Origin: Nitrosomonas sp. Is79A3
Lineage (GTDB): Bacteria; Pseudomonadota; Gammaproteobacteria; Burkholderiales; Nitrosomonadaceae
NCBI RefSeq assembly: GCF_000219585.1
Contig: NC_015731.1
Span: 1,984,001 to 2,048,000, forward strand
Direction: 5' to 3'
DNA length: 64,000 nucleotides
The translations under genes were made by a program, and so were the position numbers. The notes under the pieces were generated by a model. It was not told the origin of the DNA. It searched no databases and saw nothing but the letters and a program-made list of their open reading frames with translations. How positions within the stretch are numbered: position 1 is the first letter of the stretch; every line of letters starts with the position of its first letter. This document shows, piece after piece, positions 25,331 to 34,870 of the stretch.

Positions 25331-26236
25331 TTAGAAAGTCAATTCCGTCGCTAACGATATTCTTCGCGGCATCGACAAAAAATCACTTTCTTTAATTTCC
25401 AATATGTTATTCAATTGAAAGTCTTTACAATCACTTTCCGGTGAGCAGTTGCTAACGTCGAGTATATTGTCTATCGCAGTCTTGGCGGCAACAACTGTGC
25501 GAGTATCGACAGTTACTTCTAATAGTATTTGTTGTAAAGCCGCTGGATTGATCGCAGTGCACGTCTTATCAATCGAGTAATATTTTGAAACTTCAATTCG
25601 ATTCTTGAAAAGCGCTGCCGCATTGCCCCAAACAAGATTGCCGTGATCGGCGCAATCCAAGGTAATGATAGCCCACACGATCATGGCACCGAAAGTTTTA
25701 CCTGCAGCCATTTGTGTCACAATATGATCCGCTACTATCGCTTTATCTGCCTGAGTAAACGTGCTAGCTAACAGATAGTCTACAATCTTGGTAGCATTGC
25801 AGGTGTTGTAATGCAAAGCGGCTGCCCCCCAATTGGGATCTGTTGAGGAAACTGATGAAAAAACACTTGTCAGCTCTGAAATCAATTCACCTTGAGTTGC
25901 GCCAGCAGCCATTTGATTTGCAATAAAATAGAATATCAGTGTCTTATTACTGGTTGATACTCGATCACCGAACAGATCGTCAACAAAAGTAGCGGTAAAC
26001 TCTACGGGACTCAAAGCTGCATAATTTTTGCCAAAAAATAACGCGCTTTCCGCCAGAGATTGCGCCAAATTCACCAAAGATCGATCATTCAGCAACTGTG
26101 AACCAAGAATCTTTAGATTAACCGCGCCTGGGGAAGTATTAAACATCGCCAATATGAGTTGAAGGATCGAAGTTTGTTGCTGGACGGTAAGTGTCATACT
26201 ATGATTTTTCGTGTATGGTTGTGATCTATTTTTCAT
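25331..26236 (-). CDS. Hypothetical protein with internal repeats, surface-layer-like
   Basis: Protein of 301 residues; a second possible start is the ATG at 26197 (MTLTVQQQTSIL). No signal peptide is visible. Two internal repeats can be aligned: QMAAGATQGELI...NWGAAALHYNTCNATKIVDYLLAS and QMAAGKTFGAMI...VWGNAAALFKNRIEVSKYYSID. The motif with W-G-N-A-A-x-F-x-N-R followed by a Y-Y-S segment resembles DUF4214-like helical units of proteobacterial surface proteins, by memory only. It lies alone between the hydrolase and the gpsA-like gene. Function unknown. Confidence 0.6.
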   Translation of the reverse strand: MKNRSQPYTKNHSMTLTVQQQTSILQLILAMFNTSPGAVNLKILGSQLLNDRSLVNLAQSLAESALFFGKNYAALSPVEFTATFVDDLFGDRVSTSNKTLIFYFIANQMAAGATQGELISELTSVFSSVSSTDPNWGAAALHYNTCNATKIVDYLLASTFTQADKAIVADHIVTQMAAGKTFGAMIVWAIITLDCADHGNLVWGNAAALFKNRIEVSKYYSIDKTCTAINPAALQQILLEVTVDTRTVVAAKTAIDNILDVSNCSPESDCKDFQLNNILEIKESDFLSMPRRISLATELTF

Positions 26237-26386
26237 TTGATTAGTGATAGTGAAACCACTTGGGTTCTGTTGAGGAAGTCAGAGACAAAAGCAATATTTA
26301 TTAAAAATTACTACTCTGAATGAGGTATCGAATTGTCAGCTATAACTTTTTCGTTAGCAATGCGACAAATTGCCGCAACCCAATGA

Positions 26387-27502
26387 ATGACGAAATTACA
26401 ATCAGTTGCAAGGCCCAAGACACCAGACAATTTACAGTATGAACCTGGGATAACAGAACAAATTCAAGCTATGACTGCGTCTTTTCAAATTCTTATTCTG
26501 GGTTATGGCGAAATGGGGCATGCGATGGAATATCTGCTCAAAGATCACCATCAATTGGCTATTTGGAATAAATTTCCGAATGCTGGTTTCTCCTCAGCCG
26601 TTATAGAAGAAAGCGCGCCGCATGCGAATATCGTGTTGTTCTGCTTGCCGGTTAATCCGCACCAAGAAGTCGTTCAGCAAATCGCACCTTTACTCAAGAA
26701 AACTTGCCTTTGTGTCAGCATTGCCAAAGGATTGGATGAAACAGGCAAAACTGCAGCGCAAATCTTTGCACAAAATTTAGCAGAAAATCAGCCTTATGCC
26801 TTACTTTATGGCCCAATGATTTCCGAGGAGATCCGTGCAGGCCGTTATGCTTTTGGACAACTGGGTTGTCGCGATCTTGCAGCATTTCAAACCATGGAAG
26901 CCTGTTTTTGCCACACCAAACTGTACATTGCGCATACTTTCGATATCACCGGTATCAGTTGGTCGGTGATTTTGAAAAATGTTTATGCCATGGCGTTTGG
27001 CATGGCCGATGAACTTAAGGAAACTCTGATTAAGTTGATTACATTCATGGTTCGGCAAGCTCACCACGAACGTAATCAATATATTACCGTTCGTCCTGAG
27101 CCTGTCGAAGGACTTGATCAGAGTCTCCTTAAGCTGGGAGATAACGTGCGCGGTTACCTTGCAGTTGTGGCTTTACAAGAACTGAGCCAGATTGTACTTA
27201 CACTGGGCGGACAAGCTGACAGTCCGTATCATTTGGCAGGATTGGGAGATCTCATCACTACCGCCACCAGTGAAAGTTCTCATCATCATGAATTAGGACG
27301 CAGATTGACCAGAGATTAAACACAGGACATCTCCGGTGAAGGACCGCATACCTTAAAGATGATTAATCAATACCAGTTATTTAACACGCAAAATTTTCAT
27401 CTTTTTCAACTGATTAATACGATTGTGCGGAATCCACACAATGTTTCTCTGAAATTTGATGATTATCTTGGGCGTTTTTATGAAAGACAGTATAAAAATT
27501 AA
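26387..27502 (+). pseudogene. gpsA: Glycerol-3-phosphate dehydrogenase-like gene with a palindromic insert and premature stop
   Basis: The translation matches NAD(P)-dependent glycerol-3-phosphate dehydrogenase: nucleotide loop ILGYGEMGHAM, LPVNPHQEVVQQIAP, SIAKGLDETGK, the catalytic lysine segment LKNVYAMAFGMADELK, and GLGDLITTATSESSHHHELGRRL. Two lesions are seen. A 114-bp palindromic element (27020-27133) adds 38 codons in frame between ADELK and LGDNVRG, right after the active-site helix. A TAA at 27317-27319 stops translation, yet the frame continues as TQDISGEGPHTLKMINQYQLF...DDYLGRFYERQYKN to a natural stop at 27500-27502. The start may be 26387 or the ATG at 26471. Another functional copy would be expected elsewhere. 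Confidence 0.85.
27014..27133. repeat. Palindromic repeat inserted in frame in the gpsA-like gene
   Basis: CTTAAG stands at both ends and the outer arms pair over 22 bp with two mismatches; inner arms around TTCGGCAAGCTCACCACGAA and its approximate complement extend the hairpin. The insert is 114 bp if one CTTAAG is a duplication. Its translation, including VRQAHHERN and RPEPVEG, is that of a widespread proteobacterial REP-like repeat rather than of GpsA. Confidence 0.85.
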
Positions 27503-27603
27503 TCAATCTTTTTTGGAGATGCCTATTTATACTACCGTGATTCAACGCTGCGTTAAAAATAAGTTAGAATATGGTTTTTAGAATATTTATCGGGAGTTCC
27601 TGA

Positions 27604-28524
27604 ATGTCAATGGCTGACCGTGACGGTTTAATCTGGTATGACGGGAAGATGGTTCCCTGGCGGGATGCCAATACGCATGTTTTAACGCACACCCTACATT
27701 ATGGCTTAGGGGTTTTTGAAGGACTGCGCGCTTATGAAACAGCGCAAGGTCCGGCGATTTTTCGTTTGCAGGAGCATACCGATCGCTTATTTAACTCAGC
27801 GCATATCTTCATGATGAAAATGCCTTATGACAAGGCCACTTTGATGCAAGCACAGTGTGATGTGGTCAAACAAAATAAGCTAACCGCCGGTTACATCCGC
27901 CCTATCGCTTTCTATGGCGCTGAAGCCATGGGACTTTCTGCCAGAACACTTTCCACACATGTTGCCATTGCTGCTTGGCCATGGGGTACTTATTTAGGCC
28001 CTGAAAGTTTAGAAAACGGTATTCGTGTCAAGACCTCATCTTTTACCCGGCATCATGTCAATATCAACATGTGCCGCGCCAAATCGGTCACGACTTATGC
28101 CAATTCGATTTTAGCCAATCAAGAAGTTGGATTGAATGGATACGATGAAGCGTTGTTACTGGATGTCGAAGGTTATGTGGCCGAAGGATCGGGAGAAAAT
28201 ATCTTTATTGTGAAACAAGGCAAGCTCTACACGCCTGATTTGACTTCATGCCTGGAAGGAATTACACGCGCATCCGTGATTGAGTTGGCTGCAGAAATCG
28301 GTATTCCTGTGATCGAGAAACGTATTACGCGCGATGAAATTTATTGTGCTGATGAGGCATTCTTTACCGGTACTGCCGCTGAAGTCACACCGATTCGCGA
28401 ATTGGATAATCGCATGATCGGAGTGGGTAAACGCGGGCCGATCACCACGCAAATACAAACCTTATTCTTTGATTGCGTTAAAGGCAGAGCTAAAAATCAC
28501 GCCGGCTGGCTTACCTTCGTTTAA
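27604..28524 (+). CDS. ilvE: Branched-chain amino-acid aminotransferase
   Basis: PLP-dependent enzyme of the last step of leucine, isoleucine and valine synthesis. Protein of 306 residues, usual length. Visible features: LIWYDGKMVPWRDANTHVLTHTLHYGLGVFEGLRAY at the start, the PLP-lysine region MCRAKSVTTYANSILA, and EALLLDVEGYVAEGSGENIFIV with the cofactor phosphate loop ITRASVIEL. It is followed 25 bp later by a small zinc-finger gene, an arrangement commonly seen in betaproteobacteria. GGGAGT lies upstream; the second ATG six bases in is an alternative start. Confidence 0.96.
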   Translation: MSMADRDGLIWYDGKMVPWRDANTHVLTHTLHYGLGVFEGLRAYETAQGPAIFRLQEHTDRLFNSAHIFMMKMPYDKATLMQAQCDVVKQNKLTAGYIRPIAFYGAEAMGLSARTLSTHVAIAAWPWGTYLGPESLENGIRVKTSSFTRHHVNINMCRAKSVTTYANSILANQEVGLNGYDEALLLDVEGYVAEGSGENIFIVKQGKLYTPDLTSCLEGITRASVIELAAEIGIPVIEKRITRDEIYCADEAFFTGTAAEVTPIRELDNRMIGVGKRGPITTQIQTLFFDCVKGRAKNHAGWLTFV

Positions 28525-28549
28525 AAAGCTACATTGGAGTTACTTTTTT

Positions 28550-28753
28550 ATGAATCAACAAACCAATAACAAATCACGAGAAATAGAAATTACAACCGAT
28601 GATCTGCCACTACATTGCCCCACACCGTCTATGGTGTTATGGAACTCACACCCGCGGGTTTTTCTTCCGATAGAAGCAACGGGTGAGGCATTATGCCCTT
28701 ATTGCGGCACACACTACACGCTTAAAGGTGGTGCGGTCGCCGGGCATCACTAA
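28550..28753 (+). CDS. Small zinc-finger (CHCC) protein
   Basis: Protein of 67 residues with LHCPTPSMVLWNSHPRVFLPIE and ALCPYCGTHYTLKGG: Cys, His and a CPYC pair in the order of the CHCC zinc finger related to the NDUFS6 accessory subunit of complex I. The start at 28550 is supported by GGAGTTAC 10 bases upstream; the longer in-frame ORF would overlap ilvE. Probably co-transcribed with ilvE. Function in bacteria is not established. Confidence 0.88.
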   Translation: MNQQTNNKSREIEITTDDLPLHCPTPSMVLWNSHPRVFLPIEATGEALCPYCGTHYTLKGGAVAGHH

Positions 28754-28866
28754 ACTAAAGCGAGTTGAGTTGATATCTGTGGAGATATGTATTCCGGAAA
28801 TTAATTATCTAGCAGTATTCACTTACTGGGTTTTGTCAACAATCACTCTTGTTTAGAGACTAAATT

Positions 28867-30243
28867 ATGAATGTAATTCCTCATGAAATTTTTAAGGCGT
28901 ATGACATTCGCGGCATTGTTGGCAAAACAATCACTGCTGATAATGTTGAGAAAATAGGCCATGCGATTGGTTCCGAAGCGCGTGCAAGAAAACTGACAGC
29001 GATCGCCATCGGCCGTGATGGCAGATTATCTGGAACTGAATTATCGCAAGCGCTTGCGCGTGGCATCCGGAAAAGCGGAATTCATGTGGTGGATGTCGGC
29101 ATGGTCGCGACGCCAATGCTTTACTATGCCGCACATGAATTGTGTCAATATTCCGGGGTGATGGTTACCGGCAGCCATAATCCGCCCGAGTACAATGGCT
29201 TTAAAATTGTATTAGGCGGGCAGACTTTAGCTGCGGAGACCATTCAGGCATTGCGTTTACGCATCGAAAATAATGATCTCACTCATGGTGCAGGTGATTA
29301 TTCCGAACATGCTATCGTCAATACGTATATTGAACGCATCACTGGCGATATCAAACTCACTCGCCCGATCAAAATCGTTGTTGATTGTGGCAATGGTGTA
29401 GCGGGCGCATTTGCACCGGCACTCTATCGCGGCTTGGGTTGTGAGGTGATTGAATTATTCTGCGAGGTGGATGGTTCTTTTCCCAATCATCATCCCGATC
29501 CATCAGTGCCCGATAATCTGAAGGATGTCGTTCAGGCGTTGAAAACCACCGACGCAGAAATTGGACTGGCTTTTGATGGCGATGGTGACCGGCTTGGTAT
29601 CGTTACCAAGGATGGCCATATTATTAATGCTGACCGTCAGCTCATGCTGTTTGCAGCCGACGTGCTCTCGCGCAACCCAGGCGGCAAAATCATTTTTGAT
29701 GTGAAATGTACTCGGAATCTGGCACCCTGGATCAGTCAGCATGGCGGCGTGCCGGTCATGTGGAAAACCGGTCATTCATTCATCAAAGCAAAACTCATTG
29801 AGTCGAAGGCATTATTAGCTGGAGAAATGAGCGGTCATTTATTTTTCAAGGAACGCTGGTACGGTTTTGATGATGGCTTATATGCCGGCGCCCGATTACT
29901 GGAGCTACTGAGCCGTGAAGCGGACATTAATGCCACGCTGGATAATCTTCCTGATAGTATTAACACACCGGAACTTCAGGTTCGTGTTGCCGAAGGTGAA
30001 AATCATACGCTGATTGCACAGCTACAAAAAAATGCAGTTTTCACTAATCCACAGCAAGTTATCACTATTGATGGTTTACGGGTTGAATACAATGATGGGT
30101 TTGGTCTGGCGCGTGCTTCTAATACTACGCCGGTCATCGTATTACGCTTTGAAGCTGATAATGAAATCGCTCTAAAACGCATCCAAGAAGACTTCCGTCA
30201 TAATATTTTACAAGCCAAACCGGATGCGCAGCTGCCCTTCTAG
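28867..30243 (+). CDS. Phosphomannomutase/phosphoglucomutase
   Basis: Interconverts hexose 6-phosphate and 1-phosphate for polysaccharide and LPS precursors. Protein of 458 residues: catalytic phosphoserine Ser103 in VTGSHNPPEYNGFK, metal loop DGDGDR (237-242), sugar loop GEMSGHLFF, and a C-terminal phosphate-binding domain with RASNTTPVIVLRFEA. Length and motifs match AlgC/ManB enzymes. Its TAG stop lies exactly inside the CTAG at the left end of MITE-like repeat 2, so the coding end was preserved when the repeat inserted. Confidence 0.95.
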   Translation: MNVIPHEIFKAYDIRGIVGKTITADNVEKIGHAIGSEARARKLTAIAIGRDGRLSGTELSQALARGIRKSGIHVVDVGMVATPMLYYAAHELCQYSGVMVTGSHNPPEYNGFKIVLGGQTLAAETIQALRLRIENNDLTHGAGDYSEHAIVNTYIERITGDIKLTRPIKIVVDCGNGVAGAFAPALYRGLGCEVIELFCEVDGSFPNHHPDPSVPDNLKDVVQALKTTDAEIGLAFDGDGDRLGIVTKDGHIINADRQLMLFAADVLSRNPGGKIIFDVKCTRNLAPWISQHGGVPVMWKTGHSFIKAKLIESKALLAGEMSGHLFFKERWYGFDDGLYAGARLLELLSREADINATLDNLPDSINTPELQVRVAEGENHTLIAQLQKNAVFTNPQQVITIDGLRVEYNDGFGLARASNTTPVIVLRFEADNEIALKRIQEDFRHNILQAKPDAQLPF

Positions 30244-30407
30244 GAGTCTGTCGGATTTAAGCAATCGTAGCGAGCCAAGTAGGAGAGCGAGTGCAGATTT
30301 ACTCAATTTTGAGGCGCATAGCGAGACTATGCAACAAGAAATTGAGTAAATATGAACCGTTACCCCATTGGCGCAGTAGATTAGCCTTAAGTCCGACAGA
30401 CTCCTAG
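30240..30407. repeat. MITE-like repeat 2, CTAG-bounded
   Basis: A 168-bp element with terminal repeats CTAGGAGTCTGTCGGATTTA and the inverse of TAAGTCCGACAGACTCCTAG, one mismatch. Internal ATTTACTCAATTT and AAATTGAGTAAAT form a perfect 13-bp pair, and GCATAGCGAGACTATGC a small hairpin. No coding capacity. CTAG at both ends suggests a 4-bp target duplication, as with repeat 1, but the two sequences are otherwise unrelated. Confidence 0.75.
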
Positions 30408-30432
30408 CTTGCAATAGCACTCCGGCAAATCA

Positions 30433-32061
30433 ATGCGCATAGCCATCGCTCAGATAAATTGCACTGTAGGCGATATCACTGGCAATGCTGTAAAGATACT
30501 GAGCGCGGTGAAGCAGGCGAAGCAGGCCGGAGCGCAGTTGGTAATTACCCCTGAGTTAGCGCTATCCGGATACCCTCCTGCTGATTTATTATTACGCGAA
30601 ATGTTCTGTCAAGCTTGCAACAATGCATTAGCAGATTTGGCAGACGCGATTGATGACATCACACTCATAGTGGGTTATCCCAGTTCTCAGGAAGGCAAAC
30701 TGTATAATGCAGCTTCCGTGATTCAGCGCGGCAAAATCATTCACACCTATTACAAACGAATTCTCAATAAATCTCCTTTCTTTAACGAATCGTATTATTT
30801 TGATCCAGGCACTGAATCGTGCGTATTTGAACTGGGCGGGATTAAATTTGGCATTGCTATCTGTGCCGATTTTTGGTTGAGCAATTTGTCCCTCGCAGCA
30901 GATTGTCCCAATCTTGATATTTTATTAGTAGTCAGCGCTTCGGCTTATCGTATCAACAAACAGATTACTCGTTATCAACTCACCCGCCAATTTATTGAAC
31001 AGACTGGCATCTCCATTATCCACACTAATCTGGTTGGCGGACAGGATGAACTGGTTTTTGATGGCGCTTCTTTTGCAATGAACCGCCAAGGAGAATTAAC
31101 TCATCAACTCGGCGAATTTGTTGAATGCATTGAATGGGTCGATATTCAGAACAATCAACCCTTAAAAACTAAACTGGCAACCCCACAACTTCCCATCGCC
31201 AGCATCTACCAGGCGCTATGCTTGGGAGTCAAAGACTATATACTGAAGAATGGCTTTCCTGGTGCCCTGTTAGGTCTTTCCGGCGGAGTTGATTCAGCAC
31301 TGACATTGGCGATTGCGGTCGATGCACTGGGCGCAGACAAGGTTAAAGCTGTCATGATGCCTTCGCAGTACACAGCCAGCATCAGCTTGGAAGATGCCAA
31401 TGAAATGACTGAATTATTGGGTGTGACCCTCTTCGAATCGAGTATCCAATCTTTATTGGATCAGTATTTGTCAAAAATCGAAAGTGATTTCCAAATTCCG
31501 TCTGATTTCACCGCAACAAACACCACACCGGAGAATTTACAGGCGCGTATACGCGGCACTTTATTGATGGCGCTGTCAAACCATTCTGGCTCAATCGTGC
31601 TGACTACCGGTAACAAATCCGAGATGGCAGTCGGCTATTGCACGTTGTACGGCGATATGGCAGGTGGCTTTGCAGTGTTAAAAGATGTCAGTAAAACTCT
31701 AGTTTATCAGCTCTGCGAGTACCGTAATCAAATTAGCCGGGTTATTCCTGAGCGTATCATTCAACGCGCACCATCCGCTGAATTACGGCCTAATCAAACG
31801 GATCAGGATACTTTACCGCCTTATGAAATTTTAGATGCGATAATAGAAGCTTATGTCGAAAAAAATTATTCACCGGCGGAAATTATTGCGCTGAATTTTA
31901 GCGAAACAGATGTAAAGAAAGTCATACACTTAATTCATGGGAATGAATATAAACGCCGCCAGTCACCACCGGGCGTTCGTATTACACATAGCGATTTTGG
32001 CACGGCATGGCATTATCCCATTACATCCAATTATAAAGTTTGGTACGCAATCCAAAGATGA
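30433..32061 (+). CDS. nadE: Glutamine-dependent NAD+ synthetase
   Basis: Converts nicotinate adenine dinucleotide to NAD+ using glutamine. Protein of 542 residues in two domains: an N-terminal nitrilase-type glutaminase with Glu41 (TPELALSGYPP), a lysine near 108 (YYKRILN) and nucleophile Cys144 (AICADFW), then a C-terminal synthetase with the SGGVDSAL ATP loop (about 281-288), TTGNKSEMAVGYCTLYGDMAGGFA and RPNQTDQDTLPPYE. Start codon ATG 26 bp after the MITE-like repeat. NadD of the same pathway is encoded at 48719-49396. Confidence 0.96.
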   Translation: MRIAIAQINCTVGDITGNAVKILSAVKQAKQAGAQLVITPELALSGYPPADLLLREMFCQACNNALADLADAIDDITLIVGYPSSQEGKLYNAASVIQRGKIIHTYYKRILNKSPFFNESYYFDPGTESCVFELGGIKFGIAICADFWLSNLSLAADCPNLDILLVVSASAYRINKQITRYQLTRQFIEQTGISIIHTNLVGGQDELVFDGASFAMNRQGELTHQLGEFVECIEWVDIQNNQPLKTKLATPQLPIASIYQALCLGVKDYILKNGFPGALLGLSGGVDSALTLAIAVDALGADKVKAVMMPSQYTASISLEDANEMTELLGVTLFESSIQSLLDQYLSKIESDFQIPSDFTATNTTPENLQARIRGTLLMALSNHSGSIVLTTGNKSEMAVGYCTLYGDMAGGFAVLKDVSKTLVYQLCEYRNQISRVIPERIIQRAPSAELRPNQTDQDTLPPYEILDAIIEAYVEKNYSPAEIIALNFSETDVKKVIHLIHGNEYKRRQSPPGVRITHSDFGTAWHYPITSNYKVWYAIQR

Positions 32062-32105
32062 ATAGGATCGATGGAACTTGAATAATAAATAGCTATCCTA
32101 TTGTC

Positions 32106-33617
32106 ATGAAATTGATCTGCTTGATAATTGCGCTATCAATCCTGTTTCCAGCCAATAGCTATGCACACGAATTACCTGATCTAGGCGATGTATCGCAGGC
32201 TACCATCACGCCCTATCAGGAGCGTCAAATTGGCTTGCAAATCATGCGTCAGATTCGCGCCGATCCCAGTTATTTGGATGACCCCGAAATAGCCAGCTAT
32301 CTCAGCAACCTCGGTCATAAATTAATCGCCAATTCCGAAGAGACCAATGCAGGGCAATCGTTTGAATTTTTTGCGCTACAGGACTCATCGATCAATGCCT
32401 TCGCTTTACCTGGCGGGTTCATGGGATTCAATAGCGGATTGATCATCGCCGCACAAAGTGAATCGGAACTGGCAGCTGTAATGTCGCACGAAATTGCACA
32501 TGTAACACAAAAACATCTGGCGCGTATGATTGCCGGACAAAAGTTCGATTTGATAAAGTCATTAGCGACACTTGCGGTCGCTATTATCGCTGCGCGCTCT
32601 AATCCGCAGGCAAGTCAAGCCATATTGGTAGCTTCCCAAGCCAGTGCTATTCAATCAAAACTGGATTTTACCCGCAAACATGAAAAAGAAGCAGACCGAA
32701 TTGGTTTAAATATATTGTTGGATGCCGGATTCGAACCACAGGGAATGTCCACTTTTTTTGAACGCCTGCAAAGAGCTGGACGATTCCATGAAAATGGCGC
32801 CCCTTCCTATTTGCGTACCCACCCTATCACTTATGAGCGTATTGCAGATATCCAGAATCGTATTCGCGAAATGCCATACCGCCAAGTTCCAGATAGCATT
32901 GATTTCTTACTGGTACGCGCCAAATTACGTGCTATGCAAGGAAAACCGCATGATACAGTCGTGCAATTCAAATCCCGTTTAGATGAGAAGCGATATATCA
33001 ATGAAGCCGTCGAACGCTATGGTTATATCCATGCATTGTTACGAGATAAAAAGAACATCCAGGCCAGCAATGAGCTCGCGCATTTATATCAAATATTACA
33101 GAATGATTCTTCTACATCAGTTCTGACCAACCATCCATTGGGAAAAACAGTGCGCGTTGAAAATAAAAATGTTATTGCTGGTGCGATGATTGAAACACTC
33201 TCAGCCAGTGTTAAATTGGCTAATGGAAAAATTACTGAAGCATTTGATATTTATAAAACTGCATTAAGAATTTACCCGCAGCATCGCGCATTGATTCACG
33301 GCTATGCGCACGCTTTATTACAAAACAAACTGACTGAAACAGCACTTGAGTTTATTAACAAACAATTACTGCTCATCCCAAATGATCCGCAACTGTTTAG
33401 CTTACAAGCTCAATGCTACGCCTTATTAGGTGATAGAATGCTTGAGCACCGTGCGCTGGCTGAATCCTATGCGCTAAAGGGACACATTGCAGCTGCGCTT
33501 GATCAATTGCAAACTGCACTACAGAACAGCAACGGGAATTTTTACCAGTTATCCAGTGTTGAAGCGCGCCTAAAGCAAATACAAGCGCTGAAAGCAGAAG
33601 AAGATAAAGAAAAATAG
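32106..33617 (+). CDS. bepA: Periplasmic M48 metalloprotease/chaperone, BepA type
   Basis: Periplasmic protein that in E. coli assembles or degrades outer-membrane proteins such as LptD. Protein of 503 residues: signal peptide (first 20, ending NSYA), zinc-protease HEIAH (128-132) with the downstream glutamate in HEKEADRIG, then a C-terminal TPR-like region (about 270-490). Length and order match BepA/YfgC. It starts 44 bp after nadE and may be in the same transcript. Confidence 0.93.
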   Translation: MKLICLIIALSILFPANSYAHELPDLGDVSQATITPYQERQIGLQIMRQIRADPSYLDDPEIASYLSNLGHKLIANSEETNAGQSFEFFALQDSSINAFALPGGFMGFNSGLIIAAQSESELAAVMSHEIAHVTQKHLARMIAGQKFDLIKSLATLAVAIIAARSNPQASQAILVASQASAIQSKLDFTRKHEKEADRIGLNILLDAGFEPQGMSTFFERLQRAGRFHENGAPSYLRTHPITYERIADIQNRIREMPYRQVPDSIDFLLVRAKLRAMQGKPHDTVVQFKSRLDEKRYINEAVERYGYIHALLRDKKNIQASNELAHLYQILQNDSSTSVLTNHPLGKTVRVENKNVIAGAMIETLSASVKLANGKITEAFDIYKTALRIYPQHRALIHGYAHALLQNKLTETALEFINKQLLLIPNDPQLFSLQAQCYALLGDRMLEHRALAESYALKGHIAAALDQLQTALQNSNGNFYQLSSVEARLKQIQALKAEEDKEK

Positions 33618-33721
33618 AAGCATTTATTATTAGACAATCTGCACCAATCATTCACCTAACTTTCTAAGCGAGCTTTTTGATTACTATTTATCCCCAATTG
33701 CATTCCATCAAGTATCTCTAA

Positions 33722-34870
33722 ATGTTAACTGTTAGCATTAAACGTATCGTCATTGTTTTAATCCTGATTTCTATCACAGCTGCCTACTATTGGGTTAGCG
33801 GCGGGAAAAAAGAATCTAAAGAAAATCAATATAAAACCCGGAGCATTGAACGGGGCGACATCGTACAAACTATCTCTGCTAACGGCACACTGACCCCCGT
33901 AGTTCTTGTCAACGTCGGTACCCAGGTTTCCGGCACTGTGGCTAAATTATATGCGGATTATAACGATCATGTTGAAGTTGGCCAGATTCTGGCTGAACTG
34001 GATCCAGCTCTACTGCGTGCTCAATTGCAGCAATCCAAAGCAAATCTTCTCAATGCCCAAGTAACCGTGAGAATTGCTGAAAGTAAATTGAAACGCCATC
34101 AATTGCTGAAGGAAAAAGAATTCATTTCTCTTGAAGCTTTACAAATGATCGAGCAGGAAATGGAAGTAGCACGAGCACAATTGGCAATCAGTAAAGCTCA
34201 AGTTGAGCGCGATCAAACTAATCTTAATTATAGTATTATCCGGTCCCCCATATCGGGGGTAGTTATCGCGCGGAATGTAGATATCGGTCAAACTGTGGCT
34301 GCCAATTTCCAAACGCCGATCTTATTTCAAATCGCCAAAGATCTCCGGCAAATGCAAATCAACATCAGTGTCGCTGAAGCCGATATCGGTCAATTACATC
34401 TCGGCCAGCTCATTAATTTTACCGTTGATGCGTTTCAACAACGAGAGTTCACCGGCACAGTGAAGCAAGTTCGACTCAATCCGACGATTCAGGAGAATGT
34501 TGTCACATATAACGTAGTTGCTATGGTTGATAATGATGATGAAACTTTATTGCCGGGCATGACTGCCAATATCAATTTTGTTGTTAACAAAAATAATGAT
34601 GTTCTGCGCGTACCCAATGCAGCCTTACGTTATAAGCCTAAGGATATTGAATCAAATGAAGGCAGTAATCAATCAAAATCAACCAATCAATCCGTAGTGT
34701 ATCTTCTGTCAGGAAATCAACCCACCCCTGTCAATGTGATCGCTGGTATTACTGATGGCAATTTCACTGAAATCATCAATGGTGAGATAAAAGCAGGAGA
34801 TAAAGTAATTATTAGCGAAGTTGTGGATAAAAAGGAATCGGAAAGTAAGTTTAAATTAAGAGTATTCTAA
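33722..34870 (+). CDS. macA: Periplasmic adaptor of a tripartite efflux pump (MacA type)
   Basis: Membrane-fusion protein of 382 residues: N-terminal anchor helix (about 5-24), biotinyl-lipoyl-like halves around LTPVVLVNVGTQVSGTVAKL and NYSIIRSPISGVVIARNVDIGQTVAA, a coiled-coil hairpin of about 90 residues between them, and a beta-barrel region with LPGMTANINFVVNKNNDVLRVPNAAL. It overlaps the following ATPase gene by one base (TAATG), so the three mac genes form an operon. No TolC-like partner is encoded here. Confidence 0.93.
   Translation: MLTVSIKRIVIVLILISITAAYYWVSGGKKESKENQYKTRSIERGDIVQTISANGTLTPVVLVNVGTQVSGTVAKLYADYNDHVEVGQILAELDPALLRAQLQQSKANLLNAQVTVRIAESKLKRHQLLKEKEFISLEALQMIEQEMEVARAQLAISKAQVERDQTNLNYSIIRSPISGVVIARNVDIGQTVAANFQTPILFQIAKDLRQMQINISVAEADIGQLHLGQLINFTVDAFQQREFTGTVKQVRLNPTIQENVVTYNVVAMVDNDDETLLPGMTANINFVVNKNNDVLRVPNAALRYKPKDIESNEGSNQSKSTNQSVVYLLSGNQPTPVNVIAGITDGNFTEIINGEIKAGDKVIISEVVDKKESESKFKLRVF

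Noticed and set aside
27317..27319. Recoding of the internal stop as selenocysteine or pyrrolysine
   Set aside because: The codon is TAA, which is used for neither; a nonsense mutation or sequence error is simpler.
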